Shown here: piece by piece, positions 8,986 through 19,122 of the stretch
Position numbering within the stretch: the stretch's first letter is position 1
Layout of the letters: each line of letters begins with the position of its first letter
Origin: Acetobacteraceae bacterium
GTDB taxonomy: Bacteria > Pseudomonadota > Alphaproteobacteria > Acetobacterales > Acetobacteraceae
Length of the DNA stretch: 64,000 bases
Assembly: GCA_031291725.1 (NCBI GenBank)
Contig: JARLIM010000021.1
Span: 310,001-374,000, forward strand
Reading direction: 5' to 3'
Program-made: the position numbers and the translations under genes
Notes under the pieces: generated by a model
Seen by the model: the letters and a program-made list of their open reading frames with translations, nothing else
The model's database searches: none
What the model was told of the DNA's origin: nothing

Positions 8986-9492
8986 TGCTGTCTCACCCTT
9001 CCTCTGCCTCCGACGTTCGCGCCCGTCCACGAGCAGCAAACCCTCGGCACCCCAATGATTGCGCTTTCGCCCTTACCTACCGCGATTACAAAGCACTTCT
9101 AGCGGAAATAAGGCCCGTCATTAGAAAATACGCCAGTGCACGTCACAATCAATTCACGAATCCGCGCGCACACGCGCCTGTGAATACCCATCTTATACAC
9201 AAAACTCAGTCGAGTTTCGGATTAATTAATCGTAAAATTCTCAATGAATTTATATTAATTGTAAGTGTTATTTTATTTATTGTGAAATTACCCACTCACA
9301 AACGCGAGAGCTTCAATAAAATTTGGAAAATTGTGCAAAAACAAACAATGAAATTTTAGACGCAACCACGACACATCTGAATATTTGCCTTCTCACGCGC
9401 TGCACTCGGCATGCATGACAGCTCTAAAATGTCTCAATATCGATTTTTTTGACCAACACAGCTCAGTTGCAACATGGTGCAAAAGAGCCGGG
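8986..9492. other. AT-rich intergenic region, no gene recognised
   Basis: About 500 bases without a credible gene. The stretch 9170-9360 is strikingly AT-rich (runs such as TTATTTTATTTATTG), unlike the surrounding GC-rich DNA. A 130-codon frame crosses it (8967-9359), but its composition changes midway, it has no ribosome-binding site and no family resemblance, so it is not called. The region must contain the marR promoter at its left side. Confidence 0.6.
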
Positions 9493-9514
9493 GCTGAGGA
9501 GAAAGCTCCTCAGC
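9493..9514 (-). terminator. Hairpin at the 3' end of mccA
   Basis: Perfect 9-bp stem GCTGAGGAG/CTCCTCAGC with a 4-base loop. It overlaps the mccA stop codon and is followed on the minus strand by a short CTCTTTTG run. Position and shape suit an intrinsic terminator for the leucine operon; the T-run is short, so efficiency is uncertain. Confidence 0.55.
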
Positions 9515-11444
9515 TGGCCAATTCAACCAATTCTGCGCCGTCGCTGACCATATCCCCAGCGGCAACATTGATCATCCGCACCACACCATCCTGCGGCGCA
9601 GTCAGGGCGAGTTCCATTTTCATCGCCTCCAGCACCACCAATGTCTGCCCTTGCGTGACAGAATCGCCCGCGTTGACCAGCACAGATACAACCCGGCCCG
9701 GAATCGGGGCCAAGACGCGGCCGCTGCCAGCATGCGCGGCTTTGGGCGGCGACAGCAGGTCGGGCAGCACGAAGACAAGGTTCACACCATCGCGGATCAC
9801 CACCACCGACAAACCGTCGCGCAGCACAGTCAGGCGATGCCTGACCCCATCGATGCGCACACCGCCTTCCACGCTCTCCGCCCGGACCGTCTGCCCCTCC
9901 CAGGTCAGCGCCCAGCCATGAATGCCGGGGGTGGCCATGATGTCGAAGCTGACATCGCCGCATGTCAGCGACACCCGCCGCTGTGACGGCAGATTGAGTT
10001 GCCAGCCATCCTGTGCCGCCCACGGGTCGGCCTGCGCAGCGCCGGGCACCAAAATCGCCAAAGCCGCCGCAGCCACCGCCACCGGATCGGGTGCGGCTGC
10101 GGCCTCCAGCAAATGCGGACGCGCACCGATGAATCCGGTTTCCACATCGCCCGCAGCGAACGCAGGCTCGGCGGCAATGCCGCGCAGCAGGCCCAGATTG
10201 GTCTGCACGCCCACCACTTCGCACGCCGCCAGCGCCCGTTCCAGCCGGTGCAACGCCACCGCACGATCCGGGCCGTGGGTGATGATCTTGGCGATCATCG
10301 GGTCGTAAAACGCCGTGATCTCATCGCCCGACCGCACACCGGCATCGATGCGCGCACGATCTTCCGGCAGCACCAGATGCACCAATCTCCCCACCGACGG
10401 CAGGAAGTTGCGCAGCGGGTCTTCGGCATACAGCCGGGCCTCGAAGGCATGGCCGTTGAGTTGCACCTGATCCTGGGTGATCGGCAGAGCCTCGCCCGAG
10501 GCCACGCGCAATTGCCATTCGACCAGATCGAGCCCGGTGATCGCCTCCGTCACCGGATGCTCCACCTGAAGACGGGTGTTCATTTCCATGAAGGCGAAGC
10601 TGTCGCCCTCGACGATGAATTCCACCGTGCCCGCGCCGACATAGCCCACCGCCCGCGCCGCCGCCACCGCCGCCTCCCCCATCGCACGCCGCATCTCGGC
10701 GGACAGGCCTGGGGCGGGCGCCTCCTCGATCACCTTCTGATGGCGGCGCTGCACCGAGCAATCGCGTTCGGCCAGATACAGGCAGGCGCCGTGACTGTCG
10801 GCAAAGACCTGGATTTCGACATGGCGCGGATGGGTCAGATAGCGCTCGATCAACACGCGCTCATCGCCGAAGGACGATAACGCCTCGCGCTTGGCGCCTG
10901 CCAGTTCGGCGGCGAAATCGGCGGCCTCCCGCACCACGCGCATGCCCTTGCCGCCACCGCCGGCACTGGCCTTGATCAACACCGGATAGCCGATCCGCCC
11001 AGCCTCATATTCCAGCAATTCCGGCGATTGATCCTCGCCGTGATAGCCCGGCACCAGCGGCACCCCGGCCTGCTGCATCAACGCCTTGGCCTCGCTTTTG
11101 CCCCCCATCGCGCGGATGGAGGAGGCAGGCGGGCCGATGAACACCACACCGGCTTCGGCACAGGCATCGGCGAAAGCGGCGTTCTCGGACAGGAAGCCAT
11201 AGCCCGGATGCACAGCCTGTGCGCCGGCGCGTTTGCACACATCCAGGATCGCATCGGCGCGCAGATAGCTCTCCCGCGCCGGGGCCGCCCCGATATGATA
11301 GGCCTCGTCCGCCATCGCCACATGCATGGAATGGGCATCGGCGTCGGAATAGACGGCCACCGTTGCGATGCCGAGTTGGCGGGCCGTGCGGATCACCCGA
11401 CAGGCGATTTCACCACGATTGGCGATGAGGATTTTGCTGAACAT
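9510..11444 (-). CDS. mccA: Methylcrotonyl-CoA carboxylase, biotin-carrying alpha subunit
   Basis: 644-residue acyl-CoA carboxylase alpha subunit: biotin carboxylase followed by a biotin carrier domain. Seen: N-terminal KILIANRGEIACRVIRTARQ, ATP-grasp loop ASAGGGGKGMRVV, then RDCSVQRRHQKVIEEAPAPG, EMNTRLQVEHPVTE and the biotinylation motif EAMKM with Lys near residue 609. With the carboxyltransferase and isovaleryl-CoA dehydrogenase genes directly upstream, the substrate is most likely 3-methylcrotonyl-CoA in leucine breakdown, not acetyl- or propionyl-CoA. It is separated from mccB by a 106-base gap containing a GTCAT/ATGAC palindrome. Confidence 0.92.
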   Translation of the reverse strand: MFSKILIANRGEIACRVIRTARQLGIATVAVYSDADAHSMHVAMADEAYHIGAAPARESYLRADAILDVCKRAGAQAVHPGYGFLSENAAFADACAEAGVVFIGPPASSIRAMGGKSEAKALMQQAGVPLVPGYHGEDQSPELLEYEAGRIGYPVLIKASAGGGGKGMRVVREAADFAAELAGAKREALSSFGDERVLIERYLTHPRHVEIQVFADSHGACLYLAERDCSVQRRHQKVIEEAPAPGLSAEMRRAMGEAAVAAARAVGYVGAGTVEFIVEGDSFAFMEMNTRLQVEHPVTEAITGLDLVEWQLRVASGEALPITQDQVQLNGHAFEARLYAEDPLRNFLPSVGRLVHLVLPEDRARIDAGVRSGDEITAFYDPMIAKIITHGPDRAVALHRLERALAACEVVGVQTNLGLLRGIAAEPAFAAGDVETGFIGARPHLLEAAAAPDPVAVAAAALAILVPGAAQADPWAAQDGWQLNLPSQRRVSLTCGDVSFDIMATPGIHGWALTWEGQTVRAESVEGGVRIDGVRHRLTVLRDGLSVVVIRDGVNLVFVLPDLLSPPKAAHAGSGRVLAPIPGRVVSVLVNAGDSVTQGQTLVVLEAMKMELALTAPQDGVVRMINVAAGDMVSDGAELVELAS

Positions 11445-11462
11445 GGCCGTCTTTCATTTCCT

Positions 11463-11544
11463 CCGTCATCACACGCGCAGTGCGGCAATCCACCGCCATG
11501 CAGCCGTTCCCTGTTGGATTGCTGCGCTCCGCTGGCAATGACGG
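11463..11544. repeat. GTCAT...ATGAC palindromic element
   Basis: Imperfect inverted repeat between mccB and mccA. It starts GTCATCACACGCGCAGTGCGG and ends GCTGGCAATGACGG, with an internal GCAATCCACC/GGATTGC pair. It is a relative of the tandem unit at 1354-1800 and of the elements at 34.6, 40.9 and 55.7 kb. Confidence 0.75.
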
Positions 11545-11550
11545 CGGGGG

Positions 11551-13155
11551 TTACATCCTGAACACACCGAACGTCGTCTCGGGGATCGGCGCATTCAGCG
11601 CTGCCGACAAGCCCAGCGCCAACACACGCCGTGTGTCCGCCGGATCGATGATCCCGTCATCCCACAGCCGTGCCGAGGCGTAGTACGGATGGCCCTGGGT
11701 TTCATATTGCGCCCGAATGGGGTTTTTGAACGCCTCCTCATCCTCCGCCGACCACGCACCGCCCTTGGCCTCGATGGCGTCACGCCGCAGGGTTGCCAGC
11801 ACACTCGCCGCCTGCTCGCCACCCATCACCGAAATGCGGGCATTGGGCCACATCCACAGGAAGCGCGGTGAGAAGGCACGTCCACACATGCCGTAATTGC
11901 CCGCACCGAAACTGCCGCCGATCACCACGGTGAATTTCGGCACCGCCACGGTGGAGACGGCGGTGACGAATTTCGCACCGTCTTTGGCAATCCCGCCCGC
12001 CTCGTATTTCGAGCCCACCATGAAGCCGGTGATGTTTTGCAGGAACACCAGCGGAATCTTGCGCTGGCCGCAGAGTTCCACGAAATGCGCCCCCTTCAGC
12101 GCGCTCTCGCTGAACAGAATGCCGTTATTGGCCACGATGCCCACCGGCATGCCCTCGATATGCGCAAAGCCCGTCACCAGCGTGGTGCCGTAATTGGCTT
12201 TGAACTCATCGAACTCGCTGGCATCGACGATGCGGGCGATCACCTCGCGCACATCGAACGGCTTGCGACGGTCTGAGGGGATGATGCCGTAGATCTCCGC
12301 CGGGTCGTAGGCAGGCGGGCGGGCCGCGATGATCTCCACCTCCGGCCGCTTGGTGCGGTTCAGCGTGCGGACAATGCGGCGTGCAATGCCGAGCGCGTGG
12401 CCGTCATTCTCCGCCAGATGATCGACCACACCCGAGGTGCGCGCATGCAGATCGCCACCGCCGAGCGCCTCGGCTGTCACCACCTCGCCAGTGGCCGCCT
12501 TCACCAAAGGCGGGCCGCCAAGGAAGATGGTGCCCTGGTTGCGCACGATGATGCTCTCATCACTCATCGCAGGCACATACGCGCCGCCTGCCGTGCACGA
12601 GCCCATCACCACGGCAATCTGCGCGATGCCCGCCGCCGACATATTGGCCTGATTGTAGAAAATCCGCCCAAAATGGTCGCGATCCGGGAACACCTCGTCC
12701 TGGTTCGGCAAATTCGCCCCGCCGGAATCGACCAGATAAATGCAGGGCAGATTGTTCTGCTGCGCAATCTCCTGCGCGCGCACATGCTTTTTCACCGTCA
12801 GCGGAAAATACGTGCCGCCTTTCACGGTGGCATCATTGCAGACGATGACGCATTCGCGCCCCGCCACCCGGCCAATCCCGGTGATCACACCCGCCGCCGG
12901 AATATCCTCGCCATACATGCCATAGGCGGCGAAGGCGGAGAATTCCAGGAAGGGCGTGCCGGGGTCGAGCAGATTGGCAATGCGGTCACGCGGCAGCAAT
13001 TTGCCACGCGCGGTGTGGCGATTGCGCGAGATCTCGTTGCCGCCAAGGGCGATGCGCTCCGTCTTGGCGCGCAGATCGGCGACGATCTCCCGCATCACCT
13101 CGGCATTGGCCGCAGCCGCCGGGTCGCGCGGGTTGTAATGAGAGACCAGACGCAT
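11551..13155 (-). CDS. mccB: Methylcrotonyl-CoA carboxylase, carboxyltransferase beta subunit
   Basis: 534-residue carboxyltransferase that moves CO2 from carboxybiotin to 3-methylcrotonyl-CoA. Seen: [18 protein letters not shown] near the N-terminus, then [59 protein letters not shown] and [19 protein letters not shown], all typical of the MccB/LiuB group. The ATG at 13155 overlaps the ivd stop by one base (TGATG) and is preceded by AAGGAGA; a GTG one codon earlier is possible. Middle gene of ivd-mccB-mccA. No AtuC-type glutaconyl-CoA hydratase or HMG-CoA lyase gene is in the window. Confidence 0.94.
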   Translation of the reverse strand: MRLVSHYNPRDPAAAANAEVMREIVADLRAKTERIALGGNEISRNRHTARGKLLPRDRIANLLDPGTPFLEFSAFAAYGMYGEDIPAAGVITGIGRVAGRECVIVCNDATVKGGTYFPLTVKKHVRAQEIAQQNNLPCIYLVDSGGANLPNQDEVFPDRDHFGRIFYNQANMSAAGIAQIAVVMGSCTAGGAYVPAMSDESIIVRNQGTIFLGGPPLVKAATGEVVTAEALGGGDLHARTSGVVDHLAENDGHALGIARRIVRTLNRTKRPEVEIIAARPPAYDPAEIYGIIPSDRRKPFDVREVIARIVDASEFDEFKANYGTTLVTGFAHIEGMPVGIVANNGILFSESALKGAHFVELCGQRKIPLVFLQNITGFMVGSKYEAGGIAKDGAKFVTAVSTVAVPKFTVVIGGSFGAGNYGMCGRAFSPRFLWMWPNARISVMGGEQAASVLATLRRDAIEAKGGAWSAEDEEAFKNPIRAQYETQGHPYYASARLWDDGIIDPADTRRVLALGLSAALNAPIPETTFGVFRM

Positions 13156-14324
13156 CACGCAGTCTCCTTGAACAGCTCCCGGCCGATCAGCATGCGGCGG
13201 ATTTCGCTGGTGCCCGCACCGATTTCATACAGCTTGGCATCGCGCAGCAGACGGCCGGTGGCGTAGTCGTTGATATAGCCATTGCCGCCCAGCGTCTGAA
13301 TCGCCTCCAACGCCATCCAAGTGGCCTTTTCCGCCGCATACAAGATCGCCCCCGCCGCGTCCTTGCGCGTGGTGCGGCCCTTGTCGCAAGCCTTTGCCAC
13401 CGTATAGACGTAGGATTTGGCGGCATTCATGATGGTGTACATATCCGCCATCTTGCCCTGCATCAGCTGGAACTCGCCGATGGACTGGCCGAATTGCTTG
13501 CGGTCATGGATGTAGGGCAGCACGATGTCCATGCAGGCCTGCATGATGCCCAGCGGCCCACCGGCCAGCACCGCGCGTTCATAATCAAGACCGCTCATCA
13601 GCACGTTCACGCCATGGCCAAGCGTGCCGAGCACGTTCTCCTCCGGCACTTCGCAATCCTCAAACACCAGCTCGCCGGTGTCCGATCCGCGCATGCCGAG
13701 CTTGTCGAGCTTCTGGGCGCAGGAGAAGCCTTTGAAATCCTTCTCGATCAGGAAGGTGGTGATCCCACGCGGACCGGCATTGATGTCGGTTTTGGCATAG
13801 ACCACCAGCACGTCGGCGGTGGGTCCGTTGGTGATCCAGAATTTGCTGCCGTTGAGGATGTAGCGGTCGCCCTTCTTCTCGGCGCGCAGCTTCATCGACA
13901 CCACATCCGAGCCAGCGCCGGGTTCGGACATCGCCAATGCCCCCACATGCTCGCCGCTGATCAGCTTGGGCAGATAGCGGGCCTTCTGTTCGGCATTGCC
14001 GTTGCGATGGATCTGGTTGACGCACAAATTGGAGTGGGCGCCGTAGGACAGACCGACCGAGGCCGAAGCGCGGGAGATTTCCTCCATCGCCACCACATGG
14101 GCCAGATAGCTCATGCCGGCACCGCCAAATTCCTCGCTCGCCGTCACCCCCAACACGCCCAGATCGCCCAGCTTGCGCCACAGATCGGCGGGGAAGGTGT
14201 TGACGCGGTCGATCTCGGCCGCGCGCGGGGCGATCTCATCGGCGCTGAAGGCTGCAATCGAGTCGCGCAGCGCGTCGATTTCCTCGCCAAGATCGAAATC
14301 CATGCCATTGAAGTGATTGGACAT
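13155..14324 (-). CDS. ivd: Isovaleryl-CoA dehydrogenase
   Basis: FAD-dependent acyl-CoA dehydrogenase, 389 residues, oxidising isovaleryl-CoA to 3-methylcrotonyl-CoA. Motifs: [39 protein letters not shown] and [20 protein letters not shown]. Substrate class is supported by the catalytic base. The usual C-terminal EGTNEI Glu is replaced by GAGTSEI, while a Glu is present in [12 protein letters not shown] near residue 250, the arrangement known for isovaleryl-CoA dehydrogenases. The start at 14324 ([10 protein letters not shown]) has GGGGAA just upstream; a longer in-frame start at 14342 is less likely. First gene of the leucine operon. Confidence 0.95.
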   Translation of the reverse strand: MSNHFNGMDFDLGEEIDALRDSIAAFSADEIAPRAAEIDRVNTFPADLWRKLGDLGVLGVTASEEFGGAGMSYLAHVVAMEEISRASASVGLSYGAHSNLCVNQIHRNGNAEQKARYLPKLISGEHVGALAMSEPGAGSDVVSMKLRAEKKGDRYILNGSKFWITNGPTADVLVVYAKTDINAGPRGITTFLIEKDFKGFSCAQKLDKLGMRGSDTGELVFEDCEVPEENVLGTLGHGVNVLMSGLDYERAVLAGGPLGIMQACMDIVLPYIHDRKQFGQSIGEFQLMQGKMADMYTIMNAAKSYVYTVAKACDKGRTTRKDAAGAILYAAEKATWMALEAIQTLGGNGYINDYATGRLLRDAKLYEIGAGTSEIRRMLIGRELFKETA

Positions 14325-14374
14325 TTCCCCGTCTTCCTTCATTAAGCCAACTGGCCGCGCCCGGCCTGATATAA

Positions 14375-14390
14375 ACGAACATACGTTAGT
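14375..14390. promoter_or_regulatory. Probable TetR operator between ivd and its divergent regulator
   Basis: Imperfect 16-base palindrome ACGAACATACGTTAGT, in which 6 of 8 half-site pairs match, in the 137-base divergent gap. It is 50 bases upstream of ivd and 71 upstream of the tetR gene. Size, symmetry and position suit a TetR-family site controlling both directions; inferred. Confidence 0.6.
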
Positions 14391-14461
14391 ATTTTTGCTT
14401 GTTCAAGCGGCTCCCGCATGGCTAGGATAGCTTAAATTTCGCCCCTGTCAGAAAGCATTCG

Positions 14462-15055
14462 ATGGCCCGCATTGCTGGCTCCAACGGCCCCCGCACCGCA
14501 GCCCAGATCCGTCGTGCGGCGTTGAAGCTGATCACGCGACATGGCTATGAGGCGATGAGCCTGCGGGCACTGGCCGCCGATGTCGGCATCCAGGCGGCCT
14601 CGCTCTACAACCACATCAAAACCAAGCAAGACCTGCTCTATCAGATCATCGCCGAGCATCTGGATGCGCTGATGCAATCAGCCGATGTGGCGGTGGCGCA
14701 GGCGGGGGCAGACCCGGTGGCCCGGCTGCGCGCCTTCATCGGGCATCATCTGCTCTATCATCTCGACAAGCGGCAGGAAGTGTTCATCGCCAATTTCGAG
14801 CTGCGCGCGTTGGAGCCCGCCAATCTGGCCAAGGCCGTCGCACAACGCCGCGCCTATGAGGAGCGGTTGATCAGGCTGATCGAGGACGGGATTGCGCAAG
14901 CCGCGCTGAAGCCCACCGACACCCGTATCGCCGCCTACGCCATGCTGGCGATGCTCACCGGGGCGTGTACGTGGTTCCGACCGGATGGGCGATTGTCGAA
15001 GGCGGAGCTGGTGCAGTTGCACACCGATCTGATTTTGAACGGCTGTGCGGCGTAG
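14462..15055 (+). CDS. TetR-family regulator of the leucine operon
   Basis: 197-residue TetR-type regulator. N-terminal helix-turn-helix: RRAALKLITRHGYEAMSLRA then LAADVGIQAASLYNHIKTKQ, with the usual LYNHI/LYYHF recognition helix. The C-terminal ligand domain is divergent. It is transcribed away from ivd-mccB-mccA across a short gap with a palindrome. TetR-type LiuQ regulators of leucine/isovalerate genes are known in some proteobacteria, so an equivalent local role is inferred; orthology is not shown. A GGGCGG/CCGCCC hairpin follows the stop. Confidence 0.88.
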   Translation: MARIAGSNGPRTAAQIRRAALKLITRHGYEAMSLRALAADVGIQAASLYNHIKTKQDLLYQIIAEHLDALMQSADVAVAQAGADPVARLRAFIGHHLLYHLDKRQEVFIANFELRALEPANLAKAVAQRRAYEERLIRLIEDGIAQAALKPTDTRIAAYAMLAMLTGACTWFRPDGRLSKAELVQLHTDLILNGCAA

Positions 15056-15080
15056 GGCGGATCCACGACCCGCCCCACGC
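15050..15080. terminator. GGGCGG/CCGCCC hairpin between tetR and ligB
   Basis: Short inverted repeat with arms GCGTAGGGCGG and CCGCCCCACGC around ATCCACGAC, in the 32-base gap between convergent genes. The same design occurs at 38727-38755 and, degraded, near 57534. It probably serves as a bidirectional terminator; there is no T-run. Confidence 0.5.
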
Positions 15081-15087
15081 TGTACGA

Positions 15088-16387
<1,300 letters not shown>

Positions 16388-16432
16388 CTGGCTTCCCCCT
16401 CGCTTGGCTGCACCCCGCAGCGACTCATGCCA

Positions 16433-16565
16433 CATGACATGGCATCGCGTGGCCGCAATACACCATTCGAAATACGACGGCGCGGCTCAGATTTGGCTTC
16501 TGCCCCCTGCTGCACGCCACAACGACATCACCCCGCCATTGCGGCCCTTCGTGTCGCAATGACGG
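16433..16565. repeat. Degenerate palindromic element between acyl-CoA ligase and ligA
   Basis: The gap holds a degenerate relative of the GTCATTGC family. A CCATTGCGGCCCTTCG... segment ends GTCGCAATGACGG, with a diverged ATGACATGGCATCGCGTGG at the other side. Less symmetric than the other copies. Confidence 0.5.
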
Positions 16566-16582
16566 TGTGGTGCGATCCAGTT

Positions 16583-18235
16583 CTACGCGAAATCCTCCTC
16601 GCGGAACTCACCCTCGGGTCGCGCACTCAGCCCTTCTTCCGTCTTGCGCAATTCCACCCGGCGGATCTTGCCGCTGATCGTCTTCGGCAGATCGGCGAAT
16701 TGCAGGCGGCGGATGCGTTTGTAGGGCGCCAGCCGGGCGCGGCAATGCTGGAAGATCGATTGCGCGGTCTCGGCATCCGGCTCAGCCCCTGCGACGAGGG
16801 AGACATACGCCTTCGGCACCGCCAGACGCAGCGCATCGGGGGCAGGCACCACCGCCGCCTCCGCCACCAGCGGGTGCTCGATCAGCACGCTTTCCAACTC
16901 GAACGGTGAGATGCGGTAATCGGAGGCTTTGAAGACGTCATCCGCGCGGCCGACATAGGTCAGATAGCCATCCGCATCGCGGTTCGCCACGTCGCCGGTG
17001 CGATAGACGGTGGCTTCAATGCCGGAGAACGAGCCGTCATCCTGCTGATAGCCGCGCATCAATGAGACGGGTGCGGGGTCTAGCGCGATGCACACCGCCC
17101 CTTCCTGCGCGTCATTGTCGTCCACATCCAGCAGCCGGATGCGATAGCCCGGCAGCGGGCGGCCCATCGAGCCGGGGCGGAGTGGCTGGCCGGGCGGGTT
17201 GCCGATCTGCGCCGTGGTCTCGGTCTGGCCATAGCCATCGCGAATCGTCAGCCCCCAGGCGTGTTCGACCTGCGAGATCACCTCCGGGTTGAGCGGCTCC
17301 CCCGCCCCGCAGACCTCGCGCAGCGCGGTCTTCCAACGCCCGAGATCCTCCTGAATGAACATCCGCCACACCGTGGGCGGTGCACACAGCGTCGTCACAC
17401 CATTGTCGCGGATCGCATCGAGCAGCGAGGCCGCATGGAAGCGGGGTTGATTGCAGATAAACACCGTCGCCCCGGCAATCCAGGGCGCGAAGAAGCAACT
17501 CCAGGCATGTTTCGCCCAGCCCGGCGAGGAGATGTTCAGATGCACATCGCCCGGCTGCAGGCCCAGCCAGTAGACCGTCGAGAGATGGCCGATCGGGTAG
17601 GACGCATGGGTGTGCAGCACCAGCTTGGGCCGCGCCGTGGTGCCTGAGGTGAAATAGAGCAGCAGCGGGTCCGACGCCTTGGTGGGCCGATCCGCCGTAT
17701 ATTCCCGGCTGCCGCCGCGCAACGTGTCAAACTCGATGCAGCCGGCAGCCGGCCCGACCGTGATGCGCACAGCGTCCACATTGGCGATCTTGTCCACGTC
17801 CGCCGCGGCGGTGATGACAAAGCGCGCCCTGACGCGGGCCACGCGCTCGGCCAGATCGTCCGCGGTGAGCAGCGTGGTGGCGGGCACCACCACAGCGCCC
17901 AGCTTCATCGCCGCCAGCATCGTCTCCCATAACGGGACCACATTGCCGAGCATCAGCAGGATGCGATCGCCGCGCCTGACGCCCAGATCGCGCATGCCGT
18001 TGGCAACAGCGTTGGAGCGGGCGGAGAGTTCGGCAAAACTCACATCTGCCGCACCAGCGCCCACAATGCGCAGAGCCGAGCGCTTGCCCTGCTCGCCTTT
18101 GGCCAGCACGCCGTCGAACCAGTCGATGGCAAAGTTGAACTCATCCGGGTTGGGCCACTCGAACCCCGCATAGGCGGTGGCGTAATCGGTGCGATGCGCG
18201 AGCAGAAAGTCGCGCGCTTGGGCGAAACTTGCCAT
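16583..18235 (-). CDS. AMP-forming acyl-CoA ligase
   Basis: 550-residue ANL-superfamily adenylating enzyme making an acyl-CoA from a carboxylate, ATP and CoA. Motifs: P-loop LYFTSGTTARPKLVLHTH near residue 205, DGYGQTETT (A5) near residue 345, YRTGDVANRDADGYLTYVGR (A7/A8) and the C-terminal PKTISGKIRRVELR with the catalytic Lys. It resembles medium-chain or aromatic acyl-CoA synthetases, and the substrate is not certain. Its start overlaps the mmsB stop by one base (TGATG), so it is third in an ibd-mmsB-ligase operon; a branched short-chain acid is a reasonable guess. Confidence 0.9.
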   Translation of the reverse strand: MASFAQARDFLLAHRTDYATAYAGFEWPNPDEFNFAIDWFDGVLAKGEQGKRSALRIVGAGAADVSFAELSARSNAVANGMRDLGVRRGDRILLMLGNVVPLWETMLAAMKLGAVVVPATTLLTADDLAERVARVRARFVITAAADVDKIANVDAVRITVGPAAGCIEFDTLRGGSREYTADRPTKASDPLLLYFTSGTTARPKLVLHTHASYPIGHLSTVYWLGLQPGDVHLNISSPGWAKHAWSCFFAPWIAGATVFICNQPRFHAASLLDAIRDNGVTTLCAPPTVWRMFIQEDLGRWKTALREVCGAGEPLNPEVISQVEHAWGLTIRDGYGQTETTAQIGNPPGQPLRPGSMGRPLPGYRIRLLDVDDNDAQEGAVCIALDPAPVSLMRGYQQDDGSFSGIEATVYRTGDVANRDADGYLTYVGRADDVFKASDYRISPFELESVLIEHPLVAEAAVVPAPDALRLAVPKAYVSLVAGAEPDAETAQSIFQHCRARLAPYKRIRRLQFADLPKTISGKIRRVELRKTEEGLSARPEGEFREEDFA

Positions 18236-19122
18236 CAGCCATTGCCCTCCAGATCGGCGAGGAATTTATAGGCATAGGAGAAATCCTTGCCCGCGAAGCC
18301 GGAATTGACGAGTTCCTGATAGAAGCCGGTCGCCACCGCGCCGAGCTTGGTCACCGCCCCGCTCTCCAGTGCCGCTTCCTGCGACAGCTTCAAATCCTTC
18401 AGCATCAAGGCTGCCGCAAAGCCAGGTTGCCAATCGCGATTGGCCGGCGAAGTCGGCACCGGGCCGGGGGCCGGGCAATAGGCGGTCAGCGACCAGCACT
18501 GGCCAGAGGATTTGCTCGCCACATCGAACAGACGCTGATGATCCAGCCCCAAGCGGTCGGCCAGCGCGAAGGCTTCCGAGACGGCGATCATCGAGATGCC
18601 GAGGATCATGTTGTTGCAAATCTTCGCCGCCTGCCCGGCACCGGAATCGCCACAATGCACGATGGTCTTGCCCATCGCGGCCAACACCGGCTGTGCCGTG
18701 GCGAAGGCGTCTTCTGGCCCACCGACCATGAATGTCAGCGAGCCCGCCGCCGCCCCGCCCACGCCGCCGGAGACCGGGGCGTCGAGCATCACGAAACCAT
18801 GTGCCGCCGCATCGCTCGCCACATCGCGGGCCGAGGTGACGTCGATGGTGGAACTGTCGATCAGCAGGCAGCCAGCGGGCGCGTGCACCAGCACATCGGC
18901 ATAGACCTCGCGCACATGCTTGCCCGCCGGCAGCATGGTCACGACGATCTCGGCCTGCGCCACCGCCGCCCCGATCGTCTCGGCGGCGCTGCCATGTGCA
19001 GCCAAGGCGTCACGTGCGGCGGGAACAACATCGAAGCCCGTCACATCATGACCCGCTTTGACCAGATTAAGGGCCATCGGCAGGCCCATATTGCCCAGAC
19101 CCAGGAATGCAATGCGGCTCAT
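18235..19122 (-). CDS. mmsB: 3-Hydroxyisobutyrate dehydrogenase
   Basis: 295-residue NAD-dependent beta-hydroxyacid dehydrogenase converting 3-hydroxyisobutyrate to methylmalonate semialdehyde in valine catabolism. N-terminal Rossmann motif FLGLGNMGLPMALNLVKAGH. Family signature DAPVSGGVGGAAAGSLTFMV near residue 115. Catalytic Lys in GAGQAAKICNNM near residue 167. The adjacent isobutyryl-CoA dehydrogenase supports the valine assignment over other beta-hydroxyacid dehydrogenases. It overlaps the upstream gene by four bases. Methylmalonate-semialdehyde dehydrogenase and 3-hydroxyisobutyryl-CoA hydrolase are not in the window. Confidence 0.93.
   Translation of the reverse strand: MSRIAFLGLGNMGLPMALNLVKAGHDVTGFDVVPAARDALAAHGSAAETIGAAVAQAEIVVTMLPAGKHVREVYADVLVHAPAGCLLIDSSTIDVTSARDVASDAAAHGFVMLDAPVSGGVGGAAAGSLTFMVGGPEDAFATAQPVLAAMGKTIVHCGDSGAGQAAKICNNMILGISMIAVSEAFALADRLGLDHQRLFDVASKSSGQCWSLTAYCPAPGPVPTSPANRDWQPGFAAALMLKDLKLSQEAALESGAVTKLGAVATGFYQELVNSGFAGKDFSYAYKFLADLEGNG

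Noticed and set aside
8967-9359. 130-codon plus-strand frame in the marR-mccA gap
   Set aside because: Composition changes midway, no ribosome-binding site, no family resemblance, and its start overlaps marR on the opposite strand.
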